In this document: in pieces, positions 1 through 10,541 of the stretch
Layout of the letters: each line of letters starts with the position of its first letter
Position numbering within the stretch: the stretch's first letter is position 1
Origin: Coffea arabica
Taxonomy: Eukaryota; Streptophyta; Magnoliopsida; Gentianales; Rubiaceae
Direction: 5' to 3'
NCBI RefSeq assembly: GCF_036785885.1
Contig: NC_092329.1
Location: 5,580,001-5,644,000 of the forward strand
Length of the DNA stretch: 64,000 nt
The notes under the pieces: model-generated
What the model saw: only the letters and a program-made list of their open reading frames with translations
Databases searched by the model: none
Told to the model about the DNA's origin: nothing
Made by a program: the position numbers and the translations under genes

Positions 1-156
1 ACCTCACCTCTTGCTGACTCGAGCTTCGACTACATTTTACTTGTGTTCTTTTTTCAGACTATTTTGATAAGAAAGCAGCCCCTTGAAAATAAACATAACT
101 TAGACAGCGAATTTTGGGATGCAAGTTGCAGCCGTACTTAGGACTGGAGTTTTTGC

Positions 157-3100
157 TTATAGAGGCTGATAAGATATCCACCTTTCAAACATTGCTTGAC
201 ATTCAGCAGGCCTGTACTCAGGAGCAGTATGGCCTCCTCCCTGGTGAAAATTCAGTATGATTGGTTCAGGTATTTTCTCAATTTTTACTGTTAAATTGTG
301 CATTGAAGCAAAGGAAGATGAGAATTTCTTGCCTTTACTGTTGCAAACGTCATCTTATTTGCATAGGCCCTCGTATAACTGCACTTCAAGAAAAATAAAT
401 CCATGTGAGTTGTTTCTATTGCAGATTTATCTCCAATTAGTAAAAGATCCATTTTGTGAACGAACCCGGCAACTTGGCCCTGTAGAATCCATTGGCGCCA
501 ATCATCTATTATGGAATAATTAAGAGATTTTATCCATGCTTGAGTTCCAAAATGTGGCACAACCATATCATGGTCACCACTGAACCACAAATTTTTACTT
601 TCATCAAAGACTTAATAACAATTAACAGAATTGAGAGTTTACTCAATGATTGCACTACGTGCTAACACTTGAACTTGTGAAGCATAGGTATCAAACCTGT
701 ATATGAGCGATCTGTAGCCTCTAATGCTGAGGTTTGCATGGTATGGCAAACTAGTTCCTATATTCCTTATGTACGGGTAGCGACAGTTGCATCTTATCCA
801 TTCTCCAATACTCCCCTGCCATGTGATTTCACAAAATTACATACACAGAGACAAGCAAACACAACACGCATATTTAGCTGCTTGTTTTCTGTTGACATAC
901 CTTCCGGACATGGAGGGCCTCTTGGACACTCTCGTCATTAGCCCAATGATAAGCAAGTCTATATCCATCCATCTAAAACAAGCATAGAAACAAATCCATA
1001 ATTGCTGCGAGAACTCAAATTAACCACAAGAGTTGCTGCAAATAATCACAATGTGTTTATGCAGAAGTTCATGAAGATATTACTATCTTACACGACACGT
1101 AAATGGTGCAGTAAGTTCCTGAATTTTCAGCTCTCGAGTCTTCTTACAGAACACTTGAATGGTCGATCTCCTGCCAATGAATAAATTGTTTGGCTTTGGG
1201 GAAGCATAAGGACAGTCAGGCTCCAGAATATGTGCTGTGTCAATGTTAGTAAGTAACTGCACAAACGCATTGATTACATTAATTTTGAAATTGAAGACAA
1301 GTTTTTTAGTTATCCCCTTTTCTTGGAGAGGGGGAGGGGTTTGGGAAGTTGAGTATATGGACTTGGATAGTGACTAATTTCTCAAAATAGAGAAGCACAA
1401 AACTTGCAGAAAAGTGGTTGCTTGCCTGATTGTATGCCTGCATATTTTGTAAGCAGAGGGCATTGCTGGGATCTATATTTTGATATTCTCCTTTACAGGA
1501 AAGCTTCAAGGACTGTACAACAGTTATCTTGGCCCATTAGAAAACTATGGAAATTATTTAGTACTGAGTACGTAAGAAAGTTCTAAAAGACCTCAGGTAT
1601 TCAAAGAATAAACAACCTCATAGAGCTCATCAGAAATTAGCCCCATCCCATGAGCAAATTGGATTGCATAGTTTCCATCCCCTGGAGTGGTGGTAGGATT
1701 TCCTAGTAAGTATCCCTGAAGCCATTTGAGGGTTGTGACAAGTTAGCAGTGAAGCATAAATAACAAAATATGAGTATAGTGTTGATAATGGTTGAAAGTT
1801 GCGGTTGTGGTCCGGACCGTTCCACATCGGTCTCGGCGAGACGCAAATTTTTGAAATATTTAATATTCTAAAAATTGTAAAAAAATATGATAAACAAAAA
1901 TAATTAAAAAATTAGCAAAAATAATAAAAAATCAAGTTGACTCGAGACTACTCGGCCGTTTCTATCCGTCTCAGAGACGTCTCAACCGAGTTCTTGGTGA
2001 TCCATTATCTCGGATTCATCTCGTCCCGGTATTGGAATGGAAAGCCCCGTTCCGGTGACGACTCGGCCGAGCCTTTGAAACATGGTGTTGATACGCCAGA
2101 TTGGTAAATGAAGCGCATCTCTTAAACAATGGTCAACCTCATTATGAGGAAAATTTGTCCAGGAAAATAGTTATCTTGCTATCCCTAGATGAAAGAGAGA
2201 AGACTGTGAAAAATACAAACCTTAAGATCGATATGTGGCTCAATACCGACCTCATTTCCTGCAGAGACACCAGAACAGTAGTTTTAGAGCCATTGAATCC
2301 TTTGAGAGAATTCTTCAACATGAGCAAGTGCAAGGACATTGAACAGTGCAACTCCAAAGAGTAATGCTTCAAAGATAAATAAACTGTACGCAGATTCTGG
2401 AGGCACTTTCTATTTCTATTTCTCTCAAAGCTCGGTCATTAAATTGCTAAACATTGACTTCAAGTGTAAGCAGGCAGTATGTCTACTAAAGATGCCTGGG
2501 ATATCTAAAATTTCAAAAGCATTTGCAATACCTTCAAGTCTTTTACAAAGGCTAGTAAATAACTGTTATCATCGGAATGTACTAGAGCCTAATCAATAAG
2601 AGGTGCCTGCATAAAGAACCAAATTAAGGTCCTACCATCTGATATAATTTGAGTGACAATTGGCACAGTAATCCCCGAGTATGAGTCTCCACCAATATAG
2701 ACTGGACTGGAAATGAACTCTGGATGATCAACCAGCCACTGTAAAGCAATCAACAGTTGAGAGGCACTTAGCAAAGATGAATATCATTTATCATCACTCT
2801 TTTCATGTTAATGTCATTGAGAAGTCTACGTGCTTCAATACATGGATCATTAAAGCTTAGGTCACCAGCAAGCTTTATTTTATGATCTAAATCAGTAAAG
2901 ATGTAACGAATTCTCAATCACCAAAATAATGGACGCGGTTGTTAACTTCTTTTACGGATACTTATGCAGTACATAACGACATATAAACAGAGAAAATTGA
3001 TATACACAGTCACTTAAAGTAAAAGATTTGCCTACGAATATGGCATTTTCCTGAGTAGTAATTAGAGGTGACATCTATAACTGGCAGTTTGGTCCAAAGG

Positions 3101-4636
3101 TACTGGAGTCTTGTCCAGGTCTACGTAGGCAGGGATCAAATCTCTGGTTCAGTGGCATCAAGATAAAAGTGGAAACTTTCTAGCTTTTGATCAATTGCAC
3201 TCTCCAGTGTAAAATGATGACTAATGATCATTTAATGGTAGGAGAGTACCTTTCTAAGAAATTCATAGGCTTGGTTACAGGCTTGTAAAACTGTAGACTG
3301 AGAAGCTTTTGCAGTCCTTGCATAAGAAAAACCACTTGCCACTGGCAAATCGACAAATATTATGCTTGCCACCTGAAAAGTAACGATACATTATGGTCAG
3401 TCTAGCATTCAACTAAACACCAGAAAATCGAAACATTATCAAACACTATCAGTAGTGAACTAGTGATAGATCAGTAATCTACTGTACAATGAACTTTCTA
3501 TTTTTACTTCAGAGGAGTCTACCCTACCAGTATATCATTGATATCTTTTGACCAACAAGGAAGAAAGACACTCGAGGATGAGTTTACCTTAGTCCAAGAA
3601 TAGGGATTTAACAGCAACTTGGGCAAAGTCCCATGGTACAGCACTTGCTCGAATTTTATTGGCCCTGCAAAATCACAGGTCAACGAGGAATTGGTTGGGT
3701 TTTGGCGTGTTTCCGCTCCACTACATACATCATTCATACAGAGAGGATTGGGTTTGAAACACTGATGGGAAAAAGGGTGGATATTGATGAAGCCAAAATC
3801 TATTGTCAGAAAAATGGTTTCTTTTGCTCTTTTCCTGGACGTACGATTGAAAACAATCCTGAATCCTTTGAATAGGATGTTTTACTGAGTCTTGCTTGTA
3901 TTCATTAATTAAAACATGTATACAAATATACGGGCCTCCCCAACTAGATATATGTCTGGTGAAACAACCAAAAGGAAGAAGAAAAAAATACAGGGGCCTA
4001 ATATAGAATCGCAAAGTACATAATTTATGAAGCTAAGTTTCTGAACTGGCAAAAAGGGATCTTTCAAGATTTCAAGCTTGTGCAAAAGTCAAAGATGAAA
4101 GGGTATGGTGGAATTATGAAGAAATCAGGAAAAGGGATTACGTATCATCCATGCTCTTAATTCACACTCCATACTTATTATCGGCGTGCACTAAATCTAC
4201 CTATCTCATAAGCAAGCCCAGAGAATGAGGTGCAGCAATTGCCTCCAGTCAACCAGAGCACAAGAGGGTCTGTTTCAGGACTGGACTCTGACTTGACAAA
4301 GTAGTAGAAAAGCTGCACATCCTCTGATTCATCAACTCCTATATACCTGGTTGTACAATCTCAAAACAACTTCAATCTTTCCCAAGTTTAAATCCACATT
4401 AATGCACCAGAAATTAACTTACTGTTACAAAAATATTGAGTTACCCACCCGGTTTCGAGTTCAAATGGCAGAGGTCCTTCGAATCCTGGGAGAAACTTAA
4501 CAGGGGAACCAGCCGAAGCAAGGTTTGAACATAATTGCACAAGAACTAGCGGCAAAATCAGGTAGCTGAAGAGAGAGGATCGAATGAGAATGCGTAGCTT
4601 CCCAGTTGAGCAGCTTGGCCTAACATGTTCTGTCAT
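157..4636 (-). CDS. Serine carboxypeptidase-like (SCPL) acyltransferase-type protein, 14 exons
   Basis: Exons (minus): 4636-4449, 4346-4201, 3664-3588, 3372-3250, 2738-2636, 2258-2221, 1715-1617, 1512-1426, 1256-1092, 972-901, 815-697, 579-466, 378-333, 240-157. They join in phase to 486 aa, the usual SCPL length. An N-terminal hydrophobic segment (about residues 15-40) suggests secretory or vacuolar targeting. Seen: nucleophile Ser197 in GDSYSG, Asp408/Asp410 in YSGDHDM, His463 in GGGHTAPEY. The C-terminal half ([28 protein letters not shown]) resembles clade IA SCPLs, which transfer acyl groups from glucose esters; that role is inferred. Odd points: the conserved GGPGCS box reads GGNCCT (residues 97-102), and introns 8 and 13 begin with GC. 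The ATG at 4636 is the first in frame; a stop lies upstream. The substrate cannot be predicted. Confidence 0.9.
1788..2084. mobile_element. Small Mutator-type MITE in SCPL intron 6
   Basis: A 297-bp segment, GC-richer than the surrounding intron at both ends and AT-rich in its middle, is flanked by identical 9-bp direct repeats (GTGTTGATA) at 1779-1787 and 2085-2093. The ends are weakly inverted (ATGGTTGAAAG at the left; ATGTTTCAAAG on the opposite strand at the right). The 9-bp target duplication fits the Mutator superfamily. It has no coding capacity and lies between exons 6 and 7, so it should be spliced out. Confidence 0.7.
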
Positions 4637-5716
4637 CTCTTTACTTGGCGGAGTAACTACTGTGTTTTCCAACTCCAATAATGGATATGCTTACAATTCT
4701 GCTGATGCCCGGCACTGACGCTCACTCTGGCTGTTTCTTCTCACATCTTCTTTCCATAATAAATAGATTAAAAACTGGCTCCTCCAGAGTCCAAACGTGC
4801 CTATTCAATTACCTAGGTAGGAGGAAAAACGAGGTGCTCAATTGCTCATCTCTTCTTTTTTTTTTTTTTCCAGTGAATAAGACAGGTAAATTAGCTTGGA
4901 CGCTTCTCGTTGGCGAACCTTCAGAAAAACGTATCCCAGTCCCTATTCCCTAACGTGACCTCACTGCTTAGGTTGCTTGACAATTGACATTGTACTTTGG
5001 CAGCATGCAATTGAGTTTAAACGTCGTCTTTAGCCATCATTTGCTACGCCAAAACAGAGAGTTATTACGGGTGCTAGCCGATTTTGCCGTCCCACCCTGA
5101 TAGCTCACTTTGCCAAAGTTTTGACAAAGTTGGCGTGACAGGTCAACACGTTACGAGATTGATTGCAGGTGGCCTATCAATCGATGGATAGGGTCTGAGT
5201 CGATTCGTTTGCTCCATACAGACCAATTAAATTTGGAGTAAATTATATATAATCTCCTATAATTTTGTCTAATGCTAGATGACTTCCAGTAATTTTAAAA
5301 TAGTCACATAATTTCCTTGTAATTTTATGTAAAATGAAAAATAGAGGGAATGCATAATTAGTTATGGCGATTAGACCACATGCGCAGTAAGAATGCGTGC
5401 AATGAAATCATATAGTTTGCATGGATATCCACTTTATCCTTTTATAATTTTTGTATTTATTCACATAACCCCTACAGTTGTACAAAGTTATTAAGTAGTT
5501 ATTTGGTTAACATTTAAGTAAGGGCACCACTGTTATTTCCAATAATGATGTTACATAAGTTATTTTTCTTTAAATTTCCATGTTCACATTAAACCATAAG
5601 GAGGTGAATTGAAATTTTGAAACGTTAAGAGAAATATGTGGAAATAGATAAAACTATAGGAGGGTTATTGATAATTTACCATTAAATTTGACTAGACCCA
5701 GACCCTTTCATGAATA
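4637..5716. other. Intergenic: SCPL upstream region
   Basis: This is the 5' flank of the SCPL gene. It holds an 18-base pyrimidine tract near 4855-4872. No convincing coding region, RNA gene or TATA box at a usual distance was seen. Confidence 0.4.
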
Positions 5717-5725
5717 TTTTTTTGA

Positions 5726-6754
5726 GGGAAATTTGCTAAATCGGTCCCTAACATTTGTCAAAAAAACTTTTTTAGTCCCTAATATTTAAAATCAACCAGA
5801 ATTGTCCCTTACATTTAAGTTATGAACCATTTTTGTTCTAATGTTCGTATTTGCTCATTTTTCCCACCAAAAATAGCACGCCTCTCTCATGCGGGTATAT
5901 TTTCAAGGGCAAAAGCGAAAAACACACTTCATTAACAGTTCATTAACATATTAGACCCACCAACAATTATCTTCTAATTTTAGTTCAACTCCAACTCATT
6001 AACAATAGCAAAGTGCACATCCAATAGGCAACCAAACCAGTCCAAAGCAATTTCTCTCTTCGGATTCTCCGTTCTTGATCAGCTTCCAGCCGGTTGATTG
6101 TTCTTAATAGACCAAGTATTATTGACACAGATCTACTACACATTGGCAGGTCATACCACTTGAAGTAGCCACAAGCACGAGTTACCTAAAATGCACAAAG
6201 AACATCACATATCAAGACGAAATTTTAACTCCACACCCTAAACCCAAACTGATTTGAAATGTTTATAAAGCTTACTCCATAATTTGGACAACCATAGAAT
6301 CTTCTTTCCGGATTTGTAGATTTCCAAGAAGTCACAATGATGGGCTGCTTTCCACAAAGACATCGCTCGTTGTTCGGATCCATTTTATTCTTCAATATGT
6401 CAGCTTATTCTTCACATTTTCTTACTATTCTTCCTTCATTACACAGTCATCTAGTTGCAGCTGCGTTTTTTCTCTTCAATTTCGTTCTTTCAGTGAGGTA
6501 ATTAGGACACAAATGAAAAAATATGAAGGAAAGATGGCTTTACTCAACTGAAAATAAAATGTATGTTTCGATTTTTCCCTTGAAAATATACTCACGTGAA
6601 AGAGACGTGCTATTTTCAGTTGAAAAAATGAGCAAATATTAGCACTAAAATGGATCATAATTTAAATGTTCGGGATAATTATGGCTGATTTTAAATGTTT
6701 GGGACTAAAAAAGTTTTTTGGGCAAATGTTAGGGACCAATTTGGCAAATTTTCC
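5726..6754. mobile_element. Mutator-like element with long inverted repeats carrying a zf-GRF gene
   Basis: A 1029-bp element. Its ends are inverted repeats of about 200 bp (left about 5726-5938, right about 6549-6754) that pair over most of their length. The termini are GGGAAATTTGC and, reverse-complemented, GGAAAATTTGC. Flanks are TTTTTTTGA (5717-5725) and TTTTTCTGA (6755-6763), a 9-bp target duplication with one mismatch. Long inverted repeats with a 9-bp duplication are typical of Mutator-like elements. No transposase is present, so it is non-autonomous. The interior holds a two-exon minus-strand gene. Confidence 0.8.
5985..6383 (-). CDS. GRF-type zinc-finger protein with C-terminal membrane segment, inside the Mutator-like element
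   Basis: Exon 1 is 6383-6276 and exon 2 is 6185-5985, with a 90-bp GT-AG intron (GTAAG...TTTAG) at a phase-0 junction; 102 aa. The finger starts with CLCGK (Cys8, Cys10), continues with VTSWKSTNPERRFYGCPNY (Cys32), and ends after the intron with ACGYFKWYDLP (Cys41). This is the zf-GRF pattern of plant proteins. A helical basic stretch follows, then a hydrophobic tail at about residues 79-100 (WTGLVAYWMCTLLLL). Zf-GRF domains bind single-stranded DNA in better-studied proteins; the role here is unknown. It lies wholly between the inverted repeats. It could be a captured host gene or a long-standing passenger. Confidence 0.75.
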
Positions 6755-6763
6755 TTTTTCTGA

Positions 6764-7439
6764 ACTAAATTTTTTTTTATAAATATTAGAGTTCAAAAAT
6801 AACATATATATCATCCAATTTTTGTTTTTAAATAATAAAATTAGCAAAAAAATAACCATAACATTTTTTTGTAACTGGGGAGGCCCGCTTCAAATAACAT
6901 AGTGTCCAATTAGGTTTTGGGTGTCCAATTGAGATTCAGGTGGATTCAAATTTTGAGAAAAAAATAAATAATAATAGATTCAAATATGATACATAATATT
7001 AGTGAACGATTAATTTATGATAAAAATAGGATCAAAGGGTTATGTAAGGTTTTAAAAATCTGTTGTCTTATTATTTTTTTACCGACATTATTAATTAGCT
7101 CGTTAGTCCAAATAAAAATTAAGAAAATTTATTATTTAATAAATGAAATTAATTTATAGAAAATTTTACTATATTTACGTAATGAAATGAGCTGTGTGAG
7201 TACGAAACGACCCACACGGGACGAATGAGGAATAGCTACGGCACAGTACAGTTTAATATTAGAAGAGTAGTCATATTATGTGGACACAAACATTTAATAA
7301 ATTAATTACCTCATGCTAGCAAAACCATTTCCAACTATGAATTATTAGAGTAAATGTCAAAAATTTCAAAGTTTTGGTCATCTCTTCCGAGAATTGGTGG
7401 AACTGCCACAAAGACAACTTTGTGCTGTATCCAAAATTA
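6764..7439. other. Intergenic AT-rich DNA between two Mutator-like elements
   Basis: AT-rich sequence with homopolymer runs. No gene, RNA or repeat structure was recognised apart from the 9-bp target duplication at 7431-7439, which belongs to the next element. Confidence 0.4.
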
Positions 7440-9168
7440 GGGTTAATTACATTTACTTCCCTTGAGATTTGTCCATATTACCAAACAAACCTTATAGTTA
7501 AATCAAATAACATTCAACTCCTTTGACTGCCCAAACATTTATCAATAAGTTCCTTACCATTATCAATCGTTAATAATTATAGTGACATCAACAAAGAAGA
7601 AGTTGTGGAGTCCTATAATGCCCTTATCTTTCCAGTAATATATGGCCTTTTTTTTCTACCTAACTTTTTATTTTACCCATAAAAATCTTCTTCCATTCTT
7701 TCTCACGACCAATCCTTATCAATCCTACCCCCACAATATCGTATTCTCCATTACCCATCTTTATCAACATCCACCAGAAAATTCTAAACTTCAACTCCAT
7801 ATTTTCCCAACCAAGCCAATAAGAAATCCCTTTGCAAGACAATCTGCCCAAATTGTTCTCCCCTCTTAATTCTTGCAAGATAGATTAAGATCGTAGAAAG
7901 GAAAGTGCATTTGTTTGCTCGCTTTTTGATAAGAATTCTGCAAGTAGTGAATGGGTGAAAATAGCAATCAGATTAGAGGCCAGAAGAACATGATGGTGGT
8001 ACTAAAAATACCTACCAATACTAGCTGTCAATGCTGCTACAACCGCGGTCATCTACTCTTTACTCGACGAAATGCCGCATAGAAGTGGTCTTTGGGTTTA
8101 GGGAGATGGCTTTTGTGAAATTATAGTTTTCTTAAGTTTTTGTGAGTTTGGAGAATTGGAGTGATGTGTGGTTTCTTCAAATGGGATTTCTAGTAATTCC
8201 ACATATACTACAAGTATTTGGGTAGCATGTTCTATTGTTCCCTGAGTCATTGATGATGAAGATTGCATTTTTTTTTCTTTTTCTTTTTCTTTTTTTCCCT
8301 TTCTCCCCAAACCTGAAATCTAGAGTCGGAATCATAGGGCCTGGACTATGGATCCTTGCATTGAAGTTGAATTTTGGATGCAGTTCCCATGATGACCCTT
8401 AGCTAGTTTGGAAGAGCAGATTTGGTGAGAAAAGAAAAGATTATAAAGGAAAGTTGAATCTTTCTCACATTTGGGACTTTGGATAGGAAAGAATTGAAAA
8501 GAAACGGCAGGCTGTCAGCTCCCTTCCACGCCAGAAAAACTTTCTGCCCAAAATCGGCGGAAAACGTGAGAAAGTGGAGTGAGTTAAATGAATTATACCA
8601 TATGCCATTTTTACCCTTAAAAGATTAAAATATAACTATATAACCTAATAAAATTCTCATGGTATCTTAAGATTTAAGGATTTTTACATAAAATTGAATC
8701 TTGTCTTTTCAATTCTTTCCCTTCCAAACAAAGGAAAGTTATTTCATCTCCTTTCTTCTCCAAAACTCCCAAATAACATGAAAAGATAATATAATCTTTT
8801 CTTTTCTTTTCTAACTTAAGGTTTCTGTTCTTTTCTTTTCTTTCCTAAACTCCCAAACTAGCTATAAATCTTTAACTTTTCGTCATGTGAATTTTTGACA
8901 CCGTTGATGTACAATCAAGTGATGATATCTTATCATTTTTGGAAGAGATTTAGGTGAAATTGCCACCAGAGCTAGGCAAACAGATTTTTGTTCCTTTTTT
9001 TTATCCCTAAATTAAGAACATCTTAAGTGGCAATTTCGACTTTTCACTAAATCCGTCAAGCTCAATTAATAGAAGTTACTATGAAGGGGGGTATCGGTTA
9101 TTTGGCCAAACCATAAGGTTTATTTAGTAATATGGATAAACCTCAAGAGAGGTAAATATAATTAACCC
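7440..9168. mobile_element. Non-autonomous Mutator-like element (1.7 kb)
   Basis: The termini are perfect inverted GGGTTAATTA at both ends. The inverted repeats continue for about 75-80 bp (left 7440-7520, right 9090-9168) with scattered mismatches. An identical 9-bp direct repeat CCAAAATTA lies at 7431-7439 and 9169-9177. No transposase ORF is present. The interior includes a second inverted-repeat element (8401-8866) and about 0.8 kb of sequence (7640-8330) that I do not recognise and that may be acquired. Confidence 0.8.
8401..8866. mobile_element. Nested inverted-repeat element inside the 1.7-kb Mutator-like element
   Basis: The left end reads TAGCTAGTTTGG and the right end its complement CCAAACTAGCTA. 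Purine-rich sub-terminal stretches at the left (AGAAAAGAAAAGATTATA) pair with pyrimidine-rich ones at the right. The terminal TA may be a short target duplication, but this could not be settled, so the superfamily is left open. No coding capacity. Confidence 0.5.
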
Positions 9169-9177
9169 CCAAAATTA

Positions 9178-9540
9178 AGGATGAAATGACAAGAAATGAA
9201 TTGTTCCTTAATTCTCTCTTACCTTCAGTTAATGCTACCTCATATCAATTTACGAATTCAAATTTATCAACAAAGTAAAATTTAAATTACAAGGGTCAAA
9301 CACATGCCATGTAGCTCTAACATAACTATCTTATATGAATTAACATAAACGGTAGTTAAATATAATGTCCTATATATTAATAAAGATGTAGTACAAGTTG
9401 TTTGTCCACATAAACAGTAGTAATTAAATATGAGTAGCTTGTTAAAGAGCTTTGACATGCCTTTTTTGGAAAGATATGAAATGCTTCAGAACAGTTACAT
9501 TAGTAACTTTTTCTGCCCCTCTCCCATGCTAGAGATCTTT
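9178..9540. other. Intergenic flank of the LTR retrotransposon
   Basis: AT-rich sequence with no gene recognised. Its last bases continue into GTCAG (9541-9545), the target site of the LTR element. Confidence 0.4.
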
Positions 9541-9545
9541 GTCAG

Positions 9546-10107
9546 TGAAGAGGTCGTTTTTGTCCTGCTGGAGTGAGTCACCCGAGCTGGAGAAGGCCTC
9601 TTATCCTGGGTGGTTATCTCAGACGAGGTAACCTGCTTAAATTGTAGGAGGGACTAGAGTCCCCGGTGTAACTCCGAAGCTTAAGTCAGTTCGGGAATGA
9701 AAGAGTAATGAGTAGAGAAGACTAATACGCCTTTACCAGAATTTTGGTCGTCCCCTTTCTCAGTGGAGGCGTTGAGTATTTATAGGGGTCAGATAGGAGA
9801 GAGGGACTGCTTGCACAGGTCCCCAGAGATCCGGCAGTGTCAGTATATCAAGGTGAGTTAATGGACTCTGCGGAAAGGTGCGCCGGAACAGTTGTGTCAG
9901 GCGGCGCATGTCAGAGCAGGTTTAACAGAAGTGTCAGAGGTGTCAGACGTGTCAGAGGTCGACTCCGGTTGCCAGGTCATTATACTTGACCTCGGCTGGC
10001 TGAGTGAAAGCCTTGGCCGAGGCAATAATTAGGCCGAAGTCAAGGCTCGATGGTGGGAGGCCGAAGCAGTCGGAACAGCTCTAGCCGAGATGGAAATACC
10101 CACCTCA
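9546..10107 (-). repeat. 3' LTR of the Tat-type element
   Basis: 562 bp, TG...CA. It matches the 5' LTR at all but five positions, near 9678, 9920, 9938, 10084 and 10090. It contains the same minus-strand TATA-like motif as the 5' LTR. Confidence 0.95.
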
Positions 10108-10124
10108 CTAAGCCCCCCAGCCTT
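10108..10124 (-). other. Polypurine-like tract before the 3' LTR
   Basis: On the element strand a short G-rich stretch (AAGGCTGGGGGGCTTAG) directly precedes the 3' LTR. This is the expected place of the plus-strand primer. It is not purely purine, so the exact primer is uncertain. Confidence 0.45.
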
Positions 10125-10374
10125 GGGAAGGGCGAGGTCGTGGTCACCCGAAGTCGTCACTTCCCGAGGCTGACGCGCGTGTGGAACACGGAACATGGCA
10201 AGGACACGTCACGACTGTGTAGATGTGACTGGGGGAAGGTGGAACGGGGGCTGGCAGCTTTAACGTCGGATCAATACGATCGATTGTCAGGTGAACAGCA
10301 CCTTCATTAATGAGGGGAGAGAGAGCTTTAGGGAATCCCAAAGATCGCGTCTCTTCGGTTCCCCCCCTATTGCC

Positions 10375-10382
10375 TATAAATA
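10375..10382 (+). promoter_or_regulatory. TATA box of the antisense gene in the retrotransposon
   Basis: TATAAATA lies in the context CCTATAAATAGGGG, about 160 bp before the ATG at 10542 on the plus strand, with pyrimidine-rich leader sequence between. The position and context are those of a plant pol II promoter. It lies outside the 3' LTR, so the antisense gene appears to have its own promoter. Confidence 0.6.
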
Positions 10383-10541
10383 GGGGTTTCTTTTCACCGT
10401 TCCATTCTTTACCAAAATTTGAAATCACCTCAGAGCTCTGTCTATTTGCTTTTTCACTTCGGCAATCTTTCCAACCTATCTTCCTCAGCAACTTCCTCAC
10501 TTCGCATCTTCTAAGTAAGTTCACTTCTTCTTTCTGTATTA

